A stretch of DNA of 64,000 nt, taken from Sphagnum magellanicum (lineage: Eukaryota; Streptophyta; Sphagnopsida; Sphagnales; Sphagnaceae). This document shows positions 45,700 to 57,047 of the stretch, piece after piece. Under the pieces are notes generated by a model. The model did no database searches. It was not told the origin of the DNA and worked only from the letters and a program-made list of their open reading frames with translations. A program made the position numbers and the translations under genes. Each line of letters starts with the position of its first letter. Within the stretch, counting starts at the first letter, position 1. Where the stretch lies: NCBI GenBank assembly GCA_021904315.1, contig CM038912.1, positions 20,161,501 to 20,225,500 on the forward strand, in the 5' to 3' direction.

Positions 45700-48600
45700 A
45701 TAACTAGAACCCAATGTCAAAATCTTGAAGAATGTAAGGTTAAGAATTGGTTATAATTCGGGCGTGGGCTCACTAGCTTATTCCCACACCACATGGGAAG
45801 TGGCAATGGCTTCCAATCTTTATCATTCTTCAAATGCACAACTTGAAAAAGCAAGCCATTGACATCTAGGACTATGAGATAACATACCTTCATTAGAAGA
45901 AAAACACCTATTTTCGATTAGTTTTTATAATTAAATTTTAGTCACAACCAACATTTGTAACTAAAATCCCTTTAGTCACATGCGATATTAATCACAAACG
46001 ACAAGGGGTATTAAATGAAAGAAAAAGTCAACAAATACAAGTTCATCCATTGATTCCTTGTATACATATTGTCACATGTGACTAAGATGCAACTATTTTG
46101 GTCAATATTAAAGGCAAATGATGTGCAACCATGTGTTGCAATATTTAATTAATTAATTATTATTATTATTATTTTGAAATAATCTAGGACGTTTAATTCA
46201 CATTCTTGGATGATTTATATTATGACATGTGGCCCAATGTACCACATGGTAAAAACCATCATTGGTATAAACAATCTTTCCAATTATGATTAATCCCCTA
46301 AAATGTTGCCTTGACTTTGTCACCTTCCCTCAATGACATTTGAGGATAACCAAACTTCAAATCCAAAATACTAAAAACCTCGGCTTGCCCAAGGGTGTTA
46401 AAAATCTTTTCTAATAAGGGCCATGGCATATTTGTCTGAATAGGTTTGTTTATTCATTGGACGGTAATGCCCACACATATGGTATTTAATCCAATTGCCA
46501 AAAAAATCTTTTTTAATTCGCATCATTGTTATTGAAGCATCTTCACCCATAGATAATTGCACCAAACTTGCATCCAACAACTTTGTTGTTTGAGCTTGAA
46601 CCAATGCCTTATCCACCTCATGAAGCTTATAAGATTGCCTAAAAATCAAATTATCATTCTCAAGTATGATATATAAGGACTTATTGTGCTTTTGATTACT
46701 TTAATTATTTCAAATTGAATGCAAAATGTTTAGTGTAGTTCCACAACAATTGTCACACTTCATGTTTTTCACTTTTCATGACCATTGTACCAATCTTTTG
46801 TTCTCGTGTTTCTGTGGTCAATTATATTTTGGGTTGGGGTGATGAAATATCCCTAGTACTTGAAGCTGAAGGCATGGACTAAGATTGTTATCAAAAATAG
46901 GGAGGTGTCCCATTATCCTAACACCTTCACATCATAAACTCCAACACCCATACATCCCTATTGGTGGTCCTAATGATCCCACATATGCCAATGATGTACA
47001 TATTGTGTTACACCCCTTGTTGCACCGACATGGTTATCCTAACTAAAGGTGTACCAAAAGAATGTGTAGGGTGGGTGTAAATGAATGTGCAAAATGTCTT
47101 TGTCTTACCAAATTTAATTTGAATATCCATGTGAAGCAATTGAAATCCATAATTTACTTCGAAATCCACCTATGGGTTTTTTAAAAAATACGTGGTAGGG
47201 CAGTGGTCCCAATTTGAAAACCCATGGTCCACTCCCTCTCATATGCATTAGGTTGCACCATATTGGATGAATTGGAATCCCAAATCATCTTTAGGCTTTC
47301 ATCTCAAAATGCATGTGAATGTGGAAAACTCAAAAATGTTAATAGGATTGTTTTTGGAAGTGTTAAGGGTAGAAAATTGTCCTATGTTGGTTAAACACTA
47401 TGGGTGTTAGAAAGTTATACTTATCCTTATGTAATGGAAAATGGTTGAAGGTTGTATGGATTCAAGCATATCTTTTTCTTGATGTTTTTTTTTCCTACCT
47501 TGAGCTCTAGGGAAGAAAGGAAACAATTTTTTTTTGTTTATATAAAACTTTGTTACTCTTATGTATTAGTTTTTTTTCTTCTATTTCTGGAATAGGAAAT
47601 GCATTTTGCCATTTGACGATAGTTGCCAGTAGGGAGTAGTAGCAAGGAGGTAGCTACTAAATTTAAGGTTTGTAGAGGGTAAGGAGTTGTTACAAAATGT
47701 AGGCAATAGTTATAAAGGGTCTATAGATGTTGTAAATAATAAGTAGCATTTGTAGAAGGTTTGTAGACGGTAGGTAGTAGTTACATGAGGTTTGTAAGCA
47801 TTCTTGCTCTTCTTTCAAGTTTATAAAAGATGATAGTTACAACATGAAAATATTTTTTGTAAGATGATAACTATTACAAGACAATATAGGCATTGTAGGA
47901 TGGTAGGTAGACATAAAACATGTCTTACCCTCATGTGTTTTCATTTTATTTCTTATTATTTTCTTACTTGACAACCTTCTCCTTGATAATTTTAAAATTG
48001 TTGGATCTGTGGTTTTAAAGGGAGGTTTACCTTATTGACCACAACTAGAGGTGGTTTGTTATCATGGTGAATTACGCATGACTAGCATCCCATATTTAAT
48101 ATGTCATCCACCAAACATTTGAGTGACCTTAAGATGAATTTATACGTTCGTTTTGTCACTCTAATAGTGTAAGGTTAATCCACATCCATTGAAATTGATG
48201 GGCACACAAACCAATTGTTATAACATCTACCTAACATTAACTCATTAATCCAAGCCCAAATTTGTTGCCATTTTTCCAACATAATTGGCTGAAAATCTTT
48301 GAGGAGTGGAACATTTTTTAACAAATATGCACATGGGTGCATATGTGTAGTCTACAAATATTGTAAAACACAAACTAATTCCCAATCATGACCTAGGATC
48401 TTAAATGCCATGGCTTGTGTTAGCATGTGAAAGAACTTGACACGACCAACTTGAAATAACCAAATCAATTGGTCCAATCTTGTTCAAATCTTGCAATGCC
48501 TTGTAATAGGGTATTGATTGGCAATGAACATTGGTAAACAAAATGAAGTATCATTGTTGCAATTTCATAATATGATGTAGGGAGGCTTGCTTAGATTGTG

Positions 48601-49980
48601 GATCCTCCTTTACATAATGATACCACCTAATTAAAATTTCAAATTAAAGTATTGCGATTACACTTGAATTGATGCCTCTAAACAATTCCAAAAGGCATAA
48701 CCCATGTTTGGGAATGTTTGATCAGATAATTTTTATATTTTATGGGCATAATCTTAATGGCCCATGACCACGAGTAAATGTGGGCTTGGTGACGATAAAA
48801 TGTGTTAAATTTGATGAATGCAATGATTCATTGATGCTTATAACTTTGACAAAATACCCCAAGGTGGTGTGGGATCCAAGGTCGAATCTTATACAACTAA
48901 CATCCTACTTACTATTAACATTGCAAATTCACCACTAAGGGGGTCATCCTAATCATGGATGTTACATTCCAACAACTCAAATTCATTGGAAAGGTTTGAA
49001 GATTTAGTCAACATAGTTCACTTGTTTGATTTTTTGAATTTCCCCCAATGAATTTCATTGGTAGCAACATTTTACAGCCGTCTCCAATTTACCATCTTGG
49101 TCAATAATGTGTAGTTTCCTCCCATAAATCCAAGGTAATGCATAGTGGATATAAAAGCATTCCACCAACTAATATGTCATAAGGTGTAGCATGCATGACC
49201 ATGGTTCAAGCCCACATTGTGGTATAATCAAATGATTGGTGGGATTAACATGAATGACAATCTTTTGTTTGGTTAAAACCTTAGGCCTTCTTTTACCCAT
49301 CCACTGATATTAGAATTTGGTATGGGCATGGTTCAAGATTAGAATTAGTCTCGGTCAATCCAAGACCTTCTATTATTGCTTTATCCAACATTAAGGGTTA
49401 AGCACTTGCATTTAGCAAAACCCTATTGGCCTTGGCACATGCACATCAAAGCCCCCCTAAAACCCCTACTTTTGCCCCCACTTTGCCCCCAAATAAGAAG
49501 ATAAGGGCAAAAGTGGCACATCCTTTTTGGAGCACATGTTGGCAGTCTCAGTTGCTACAAGTTCAGTTGCTACAAGTTTAGGGAGGGGTGAATACTGACT
49601 TTTTAAAAACCTTTTTCATTTATGAGGGGTAAATATTTAAACCCATTTTTATCATATTAGGGTTTAATCTTTTTTACAAAATATTCAATTTCAAAGTTTA
49701 GTTTTTTTTTTTTTTTGGGTTTTAGCATTTTGAGCTTTTAATATTTGTGAATGTAGAGCTTGCAAGAAGTTTTAATTACTCATATTTGAATTTCATAATT
49801 GATGTTTGCAATGAATTGAATTACAATTGACATTGTGTTATTGGTATTTTTCTTTTTTGATTGTGTTGAGGTTTTGAGAAATAATTGTCATAAGAGGTGG
49901 AGATTGGTTAAATTGAAAAAATTATTCTTAGAGTTCGAGGTACCATTCATGTTCCATGTAATATCTATTTTTAAAATAAA
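45700..49980. other. AT-rich spacer without recognised gene
   Basis: One 83-aa minus ORF (46398-46649) on the same strand as the FCP1-like fragment has no domain I recognise. A loose GTAGGTAGTAGTTA-type repeat occurs at about 47620-47910. The rest shows nothing supportable. Confidence 0.45.
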
Positions 49981-52900
49981 TTAAAATAAATTAAAATATA
50001 TATCTAACATGTACATGTACAAAGATTGTAATTTTTTTACTATACTAAAGATACATTTATATTTTACATCATACAAAGATAAATTCAAGATAATCAAACA
50101 AAAAATCACTTCAAAAACAGCCTTAATGTATACACATACACAAAGATTAAAAATAAAAGAAAACAAATCCAAAAATTGATGAAAATAACTTCAATCTTAA
50201 ATACATCCAAATGTAAGAAGAGTTACTGGAGTTCAAGTGTTGGAAAACGAAAATGAGTGAGGTAGTTGGTGAATGTAGACAATTGATCTTGGTGATGATT
50301 GTCCTCTCAGTATTGTGATTCTTCTTTGATAGCTCAATTGTTAATCTTCTGGAGGTTAAGAAAAAATTATCCCGGTAAAAGAGTGCACTCTTGCTGTTAC
50401 TACGCAATCCTGAATTGTTATCATCCAATAGGAAAGATTCTGAACAAGAGAAGTTCCAGAACAAGCTTACGATTTTCATGGTGGCGGCATCAAAACTCAG
50501 GTCCATTGCTTGCTTGTTTCTGCAGAATCAACCAGTATAGCGTGAGATGTTATTCTAGGTGATGGGTGTTTGGTGTACATGTTTTGGAGACTGGCTCGCA
50601 GCCACTTGCAAAGAGTACCAGACTCAAGATTTGCATCTATGATTGCAAAATTGGTCACAACGATCTGTTTAAAATGCTGGGAATCAGAATACTAGAACTA
50701 ACCTTTTTTGCATAGAAGGTGTTTTGGCTCAACAGAGACAGAGTATGGGAATTTACATGCTGGAATCAAGATAGGTAACATCCTGGGTATCAAAGGATTC
50801 CCAGGTATTTCGATTTTGTTTGTCAAAAACATGCTGTCCCTGTATTTTGGCTTTCTTTCTGAAAGGAATTTCCTTTTATTAGCAAGCTGATGTTATGGAG
50901 CCATGGTGCAATTTTTTATTTCTAACAGCAAGGCAAGGTCCCATAGTTGTTTGCCTTCTCATTCTGTGTGAGACCTTCATAGAATGATATCCTGGATTTT
51001 GATTGCACTAAGATGTGCCTGTGTTCATTGTTTCGTTGCTTGCAGGGAAGAGTAAGACCGGAGAATTGGGTATCTTTTCCAAGTCTATCACAGTTCTATC
51101 ATTCTGTCTGCATATGCTTCCTAAGGGGCAAGCTGCTACTAGCAAGAACCAGGTACATGTTGGGCATAATACAGGGATTTGCTGCCTTAAATGGCATGCA
51201 ATGAAATTAGGGGAAGATGGGTGCAGGAAGAGAGATGAAGAGAATGCTTTACTGGGGGCATGACCTAAACCCTGACTTGTAGGAATCCCTTTTAGCGTTT
51301 GAAGACCTCTACATTCCAAGATGCACAGGGGGATTTCGCCTGTTATAGTCTGCTGAAATCAGTTGCCCTGGTCTGGGTTTTTAAACCTGTTGGCTTTTGT
51401 TTAGGTTGATATTAGTCTGTGAACTAGATCACAATCAGGAGTCTCATGCATGGCTTAACATGCACATGAGAGAATCTGCATAGTCCAGGTTGAGGTGTTT
51501 TCTATCTCAGTATTGTTCTTAGTGAGGTGACAACAGAGAGATGCTGTGGATGTGGGAGAAAAATGCAGGAAAAGGAGGAGGTAATGATGGGGCAATGCAA
51601 ATAGATGAAACCTTCTGTACTGCTTGGGAGTACAAGCTGGGGCATGGGTATAGATTGGCTGACCATGATGCGTACAATTCTCAAAACATCAAGGTTTTTT
51701 TCAAACTCTTTTCACAGTTGCAAACTGACACTATCACTTGCTTTATCCTGTGAAATAAACCTTAAGAGTGACTCTTGCCCAATATTTGGGGGTAAGGAGT
51801 TACGGGAGTACTGTGTGCTAATCTTGTGATACCATACTCTTTATAGGTTTGATGTTTAAGTCTTCCATTGTCATTGGTGGAGTAAGACATACTGGATTAG
51901 CAATGACAAAGGCCAAGGAAATGTGTGGTACGGTACTGCTGTAGACTAACAAGATCTGTGTGGTTCATTCTCTCAGGGAGTGTTGCTATGCGATGAAGCT
52001 GCATGAGGATGTTGTGGTGACTCCAGCTAAAGCACTGGGAACAGTAGCCTAATGAGAGGACAAATGTTCACCTTGATCCAAAGTAGAGACTGAGACTTAG
52101 GTAGATCTTTATATTGTGGCAGACACTGTTCAATTTATTTGGTAGTTGTGATCTGGATTTCAGAACTCTGCCAACCAGTGTGCTAGGTCAGACAGATTCA
52201 GACAAAAAATTTGATCATCCAAAATACAGAGATATTTGGGGAATTTCCCAAAATTTTGTTTAGTTTGCTGGCATGAGCATTAGGAAACCGTGTTTTTTCG
52301 TGTGAGGCTTTCCCAGATCCATTGACCTGAAATCTCATGCAACTTGGCTTCAGATACATGGACCATTTGGTAGATATTGATCTCTGATAAGAATCACAGC
52401 CATAAGGCCTAATGGTTAAGGGTTTAGGGTTGTTAACAGCATAGGGTTGGTAAGGTGCTGGGCTTTCACGAGGTGGTTAGGGTATTGAATCTGGGAGCTC
52501 ACTAGGCCTAATGGACTTCAACATTACTCGAATATGCCAGATTGGTCTTACATGTAACACTTCAAAATGTACAGTATACATGAGAAACAGTGAGACATTT
52601 GTTTCTTTGGTCCTATCTTGATGCTGATACCTACTGTACTGTATGACTATCACAATAGATCATCAAGAAATTTCCAGTCTGTCAAGTGTTTCATACTGCA
52701 GATAGAGTTTATCTAAGTTGACGCTTTTCAAGTGCTGATAGTCATGTAGTTTCATAGAAACCTTGTGGAGTCTTGGTCATAGTCACATTGACAGTCACAA
52801 CTTATGATCTGGTGATAGTTGTTGGATCATGAATGACTGAATCACAGTTCCCACTTTGATGGTGAAGCTGCTATCCAGTACCTGTCTGTTGTTGTTGACG

Positions 52901-53059
52901 GTCAAGGCCTTGCTAATGGATGATTTTGGGGATCACAAAATTTCTGGAGCTGCAATGAGTTTCGGTGCATTATATTGCATTGCTAACATGAATGTCCTCT
53001 GTGACATAACTTCCTAGCCTTGTGAGCATGCACCACATACTAGGTCATGGGCGAGACCT
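49981..53059. other. Transition to more balanced base composition; no confirmed gene
   Basis: From about 50200 the sequence becomes less AT-rich and reads like introns or untranslated sequence. ORFs up to 119 aa (50147-50506, minus) have no recognisable domain. At 52405-52500 a phrase GGCCTAATGGTTAAGG occurs together with GGGTTTAGGGTT. Confidence 0.4.
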
Positions 53060-53480
53060 GCCACAATTCACAGGGAAAAAAAACCATTCATGTATAGGCT
53101 GATAACATTCAAAGAACAAATCTAATTGCTTTTTCAGTGTAGAAGCAAACAGAGGCAGATGTAAGGGCTTGTGGGGATTCATATACAGATCAAGGTCATA
53201 TAATACTGTACACCATTTCCAATGCTTCACCGAAACAAGAGTGATTCATGCATAGCTAGCTATGACATTCAAAGAACAAATCTGATTGCTTTTCGAGAAA
53301 GCATAGAAGCAAAACACAGGAGAACGCAAAGACTTCAGGACATTTCTTATCAAAGTGATATAATACACCATTTTCCAATAAATGATTCACAGAAACAAAG
53401 ATGATTCGTGCGTAGCAATGGCAGTCAAAGAGACAAATCTGATTGCTTTTCTAGTACAGATGCAAACACATGAGGACGAG
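53060..53480. repeat. 158-160-bp tandem array (about 2.6 units)
   Basis: ACATTCAAAGAACAAATCT with GATTGCTTTTC recurs at 53105, 53265 and (changed) 53422. ATAATAC, ACACCATTTTCCAAT and GAAACAAGAGTGATTC lie between. Confidence 0.85.
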
Positions 53481-53529
53481 AATGTCTAAAGGACTTCAGG
53501 GCTTCATCGTGCTGTTGGTCCACAGTCCA

Positions 53530-53640
53530 AAGTGCAAACCCTAATCCTGACAACACCCTTTGGTGTAAACCCTAACATGGCATATTAGGGTTTCATAAAA
53601 TCCACAGCTTGTGCAGCAGCCAGATTCTTCTTCGTCCTCC
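53530..53640 (+). promoter_or_regulatory. Telo-box-rich promoter-like patch
   Basis: AAACCCTAA at 53536-53544 and 53567-53575, and the inverted form TTAGGGTTT at 53585-53593. Clustered telo boxes are known from promoters of plant translation and organelle-protein genes. A pyrimidine-rich TTCTTCTTCGTCCTCC leads to an ATG at 53641. Confidence 0.45.
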
Positions 53641-53709
53641 ATGGCAGCAGCGGCAGCATTGCAAAGACGGATGTCTGCGACCTGGAGGTCAGCACCAGCA
53701 CCGATTTAA
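53641..53709 (+). other. Short ORF or possible first exon with targeting-peptide character
   Basis: Twenty-two codons, MAAAAALQRRMSATWRSAPA then PI: Ala- and Arg-rich without acidic residues, as in the start of mitochondrial or plastid precursors. A donor-like GAG/GTCAGC at 53687 could make it a first exon. I cannot identify a following exon, so this is weak. Confidence 0.25.
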
Positions 53710-53889
53710 CCTACTCGTTCATCAACGATGTAATATGATGTCGCTACTAGCTCTGGTACATTGTACATACCAAGAAACAGTTTCTTCCTTTTTCTTTGGG
53801 AAGACAGAGGGGGGCTTTGAGTCTTGAGATTCCTTTCTGTAGCAATCTTTGTTGCGGTTGTGCTCGTTTCTCAGATGCTATCAAAAGAT

Positions 53890-53890
<1 letters not shown>

Positions 53891-53972
<82 letters not shown>

Positions 53973-53976
53973 GAGG
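53891..53976. repeat. (GA)n microsatellite
   Basis: About 43 GA dinucleotides with two GC interruptions. ORFs through it are simple Arg-Glu or Ser-Leu repeats and not genes. Confidence 0.95.
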
Positions 53977-55015
53977 GTCAGTAGACTCCTGTGCCTGATG
54001 ATTACAGTAAGAACGGAGATGTGAGCACTTGAAACGCGTTGAAGCCTAGCAGCAGCTTTCAAAGCTTCGACTGGGCTCCGTGTGTGTCTGTGCATGATCC
54101 AAACTCAAATCACTGAAACCATACATGAAGGCACATGAACCTTCTCTTTTCATTTGGTTTCCCCTCAACGAATTTCTTTTACAAAATTGTGCATGCTTAA
54201 ACATTGTGAAACAAAGAATGTTACAAGTTGCCTAGGGTTCAGGCTCTTTGCAGGGATTACTCCCCCACAAGTGGCAGTAGTTGCATTTGGACATTGCTGT
54301 CCAACATTAGAGCATGGATAACTCTACCTTGATGTATTCTCTTATTAGTAGATTGAAGACTGTTGCGGTTCATAGGAAATGACACATTTTTCTTCAACCC
54401 TAAACCCTAAACCTACATTGTTTCAGATTCTAACCATGAAATATACATACCTGAAATCTGATTGTTTCCTGTTGATTGACATGTGTTACAATTACTGAGG
54501 TTACAGTCTTAATTTCTAAGCTCAGCATGTGTCACCTTCTAAGTTTTGTTGAGATCATACTAGTATTGTTGAATGCATTCTTGTTATATGTGGGCTTTTG
54601 AGTCTTGCTGACATTTCTGCCATCTCTTGCAAGGATTCAACAGAGCAAGGGCTGATTCTCAATCCTCATATCTTGGAACCTGTTTATTGTTTGAGGGTGT
54701 GGGTCCTGAAGACCAAAAGCTCTCAAAGTCACTTCAGCTACTTTTTGCTGGAAGAATCTGCAGGAAAAAAGAAGTTAGTGCATCAAACTAGTTGAAAAGC
54801 AAAATGTGTAAATAAAGGGCCTGTGCAACATTGGTAACCCCATCTGCAATGTAAAAAAAGTTTTGCAAATGCCACTAGTATCAGCTGTGAATGGGTGGTC
54901 TGGCTTGCCAACCACTCGAGGGTATGCATTCAAGATTTGTTTCATAGCTCTGTTGGAACTTGATTATGTTCAGATTCTGAAGTTCTGATCTCTGCTTTCT
55001 ATTGTGCCAGGTGCA
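53977..55015. other. No recognised content
   Basis: Intron-like or intergenic sequence with another telo-box pair (CCCTAAACCCTAAACC at about 54398). No supportable gene. Confidence 0.4.
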
Positions 55016-55119
55016 GACTGCAGACATGCATCCCCCTGTCTACCACAAAAACCATATGAGGCACCAAAATTACAGAGTGCACCCACCAATATCTCTGATG
55101 ACTGGTGTGGCTAGCAAAG
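55016..55119 (+). other. Candidate internal exon
   Basis: An open stretch from about 55013 to 55119, preceded by TTCTATTGTGCCAG and followed by GTAAGTTCTC, both good splice consensus. The open frame reads HPPVYHKNHMRHQNYRVHPP and onward without stops. No family recognised. It may be part of an unannotated transcript upstream of the trihelix gene. Confidence 0.25.
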
Positions 55120-55990
55120 TAAGTTCTCACAGCTTCTCAGAACTTTTGGGTTGGGGAAGAACAATGAAATCAACACAGAACTTGCCAACAACAACCTTAC
55201 CTACTGTGGAAGAAAAAAGCACTTGAAATTATCATCACTGAATCACCCATAGGGTCAGTCACTACTCTGAGCATGCTATGAGTACTAAATATCTGGAGAT
55301 TCAAGCTTAATCAATGTCCATCTTGCTGCTGCAGATATGATATAAAGCTTGAACAAAGTCCATTCTGCTAAAGATTTGATCCAGCATCATCTATGAGGAA
55401 CAGGAGTCACCTTCAAACATAATCACAGCATAGATTGCATGATCACCTGGAGGAATCTATCTATCCGTAACAAAATTGATTGACAGAAGTAAAATTAGAT
55501 CATAAAATGAGAGCTCATTTCATAGAATTTCAACTTCTTCAGTTGCTTTTCAGCTCTCTCATCCTCATCATAGGTGTTGAAGCTTTGATGATTTTGTGCA
55601 CAGAAACATGAAACAGGAAGCAGACAAAGGCAATTGTAGAGCACTGGAGATAGGTAACACAAACACAGTTGTGAATGTACCAAGACTCTTGAGAAGGTTG
55701 TAGAAAGAACTCCCTCAAAAGGAAGTAAAAGAAAGCAAGCCCAAACAAAGAAGGCAATGAGCTTTTCACCATGCAAAGGGAAAAGGAAGGTTCCGGAAAG
55801 AGTCCTTTAAAAGGAAGTAAAAGATAGGGAGCACCAATAAAAAAGGCAATGAGCTTTTTCAACAGGCAAAGGGAGAAAAAACAAGATTGGATCTGAACCA
55901 TTTGTTTGTTTGAAGGGGAGTGTAGGGGTGTGTTTTTGGACCATTGGATTGGAATTGTGTGCTGAAAATTTCACGTGTTGGTGGGCAGGA
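55120..55990. other. No recognised gene; short local duplication
   Basis: AAAAGGAAGTAAAAG and AAGGCAATGAGCTTT phrases occur twice (about 55717-55760 and 55808-55858), a roughly 92-bp local duplication. Overlapping minus ORFs here share that repeat. Confidence 0.5.
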
Positions 55991-55999
55991 AAGAAGTGG

Positions 56000-56710
56000 G
56001 CAGTGGGGTTTAAAGCAATGTAAAAGATGGGATGATGTTAAAGAAACAGAAGGTAAGGTAAAAGATGACAATTTGAGGAAGGTAAATGGGAGGAAGGTAT
56101 GGTAAAAAAGATGGCAAGTGGATTGAAAGTAATAAATCGGAAGTGTAAGATGGGAAGATAGATGAAGGTAAAATCAGAAGGAAAATGTAAAAGATGACAA
56201 CCAAATAAGGATAAAAAGAAAAGGAAGGTAATGAAAAAGATGGCGAGTGACTGAAGTGACTAAAATGAAATGTAGTGAAAGGATGGCAAGTAGGTAAAGG
56301 AAGAAGGTAAAAGGAAAGAAATGGCAATTAGATGATGAAGAAGAAACCATTTAGGTGAAGGATGAAAAAGTAGATGTGAGGGCGGACAGAAGAAGCAGAA
56401 GCAGCAGGAGGGTCGGTAAAAATGGAAAATGGATGTGGGTAGAGAAAAAAAAAAGAAAGGTAAAAGACGATGGAATGTCGTAAAGGAGGTGGCAAGGTAA
56501 AAGATGATGGAAAGTGATAAAGAAGGAGGTAAGGTAAAAGATGATGTAAAGAAGGTGGTAATGTAAAAGGTTACAGAAAGTGGTAAAAGAAGGTTGTAAG
56601 GTAAAAGATGACAGAACGTGGTAAGGAAGGGTAAAAACAAAGGTGGTAATATAAAAGATAAGAGAAAGTGATAAGGGTAAAGAAGGTGGTAAGGTAAAAG
56701 ATGGGATGTG
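56000..56710. repeat. Purine-rich minisatellite upstream of the trihelix gene
   Basis: A strongly A/G-biased plus strand with repeated GGTAAGGTAAAAGATG and GGTAATGTAAAAG units at irregular spacing of 30-50 bp. The 406-aa minus ORF (56260-57480) that covers it is Ser/Phe/Leu/Pro low-complexity and arises from this bias. Confidence 0.8.
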
Positions 56711-56719
56711 GATGAATCC

Positions 56720-57047
56720 GTTGCGGAGGGGGGAGAGACAGCGCGCGCGGGCGGGCGAAGAAGAAAAGAGCGACGACGACAGGAGAGAATGAAATTCGCG
56801 AGAGAAATCGGCACAGGGATCGACAGAAAAAGTGTGGCGAGGGGCACAGATCGCGAGGGATAAGAAAGGATTACATACTGGGCTGGCCGGCAGCGAGGGC
56901 GAACAGAGCGGGAACAGAAAGAGGAAGGAAGGAAGGTAAGCGGCTGGGGGGGGGGGCTGTGTGTGTGTTTTTTTTTCTTTTTTTTTTTTTTTTTTTTCCC
57001 CGGGTTTGGATTTTTGGGTAGGTGGGTGGGTGTGGTTTTGCACATCG
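56720..57047 (+). promoter_or_regulatory. GC-rich 5' region of the trihelix gene
   Basis: A CpG-rich patch (GCGCGCGCGGGCGGGCG at about 56740) is followed by poly-G, a GT run and a long T tract (56965-56997) just before the chosen ATG at 57048. This is probably promoter and 5' untranslated region. I see no clear TATA box at the right distance. Confidence 0.45.

Noticed and set aside
50147..50506. 119-aa minus-strand ORF
   Set aside because: No domain, and overlapped by plus-strand ORFs of similar quality; no splice or context support.
52405..52500. tRNA-like or tRNA-derived SINE sequence
   Set aside because: A few box-like phrases occur, but no cloverleaf can be drawn and the spacing is wrong.
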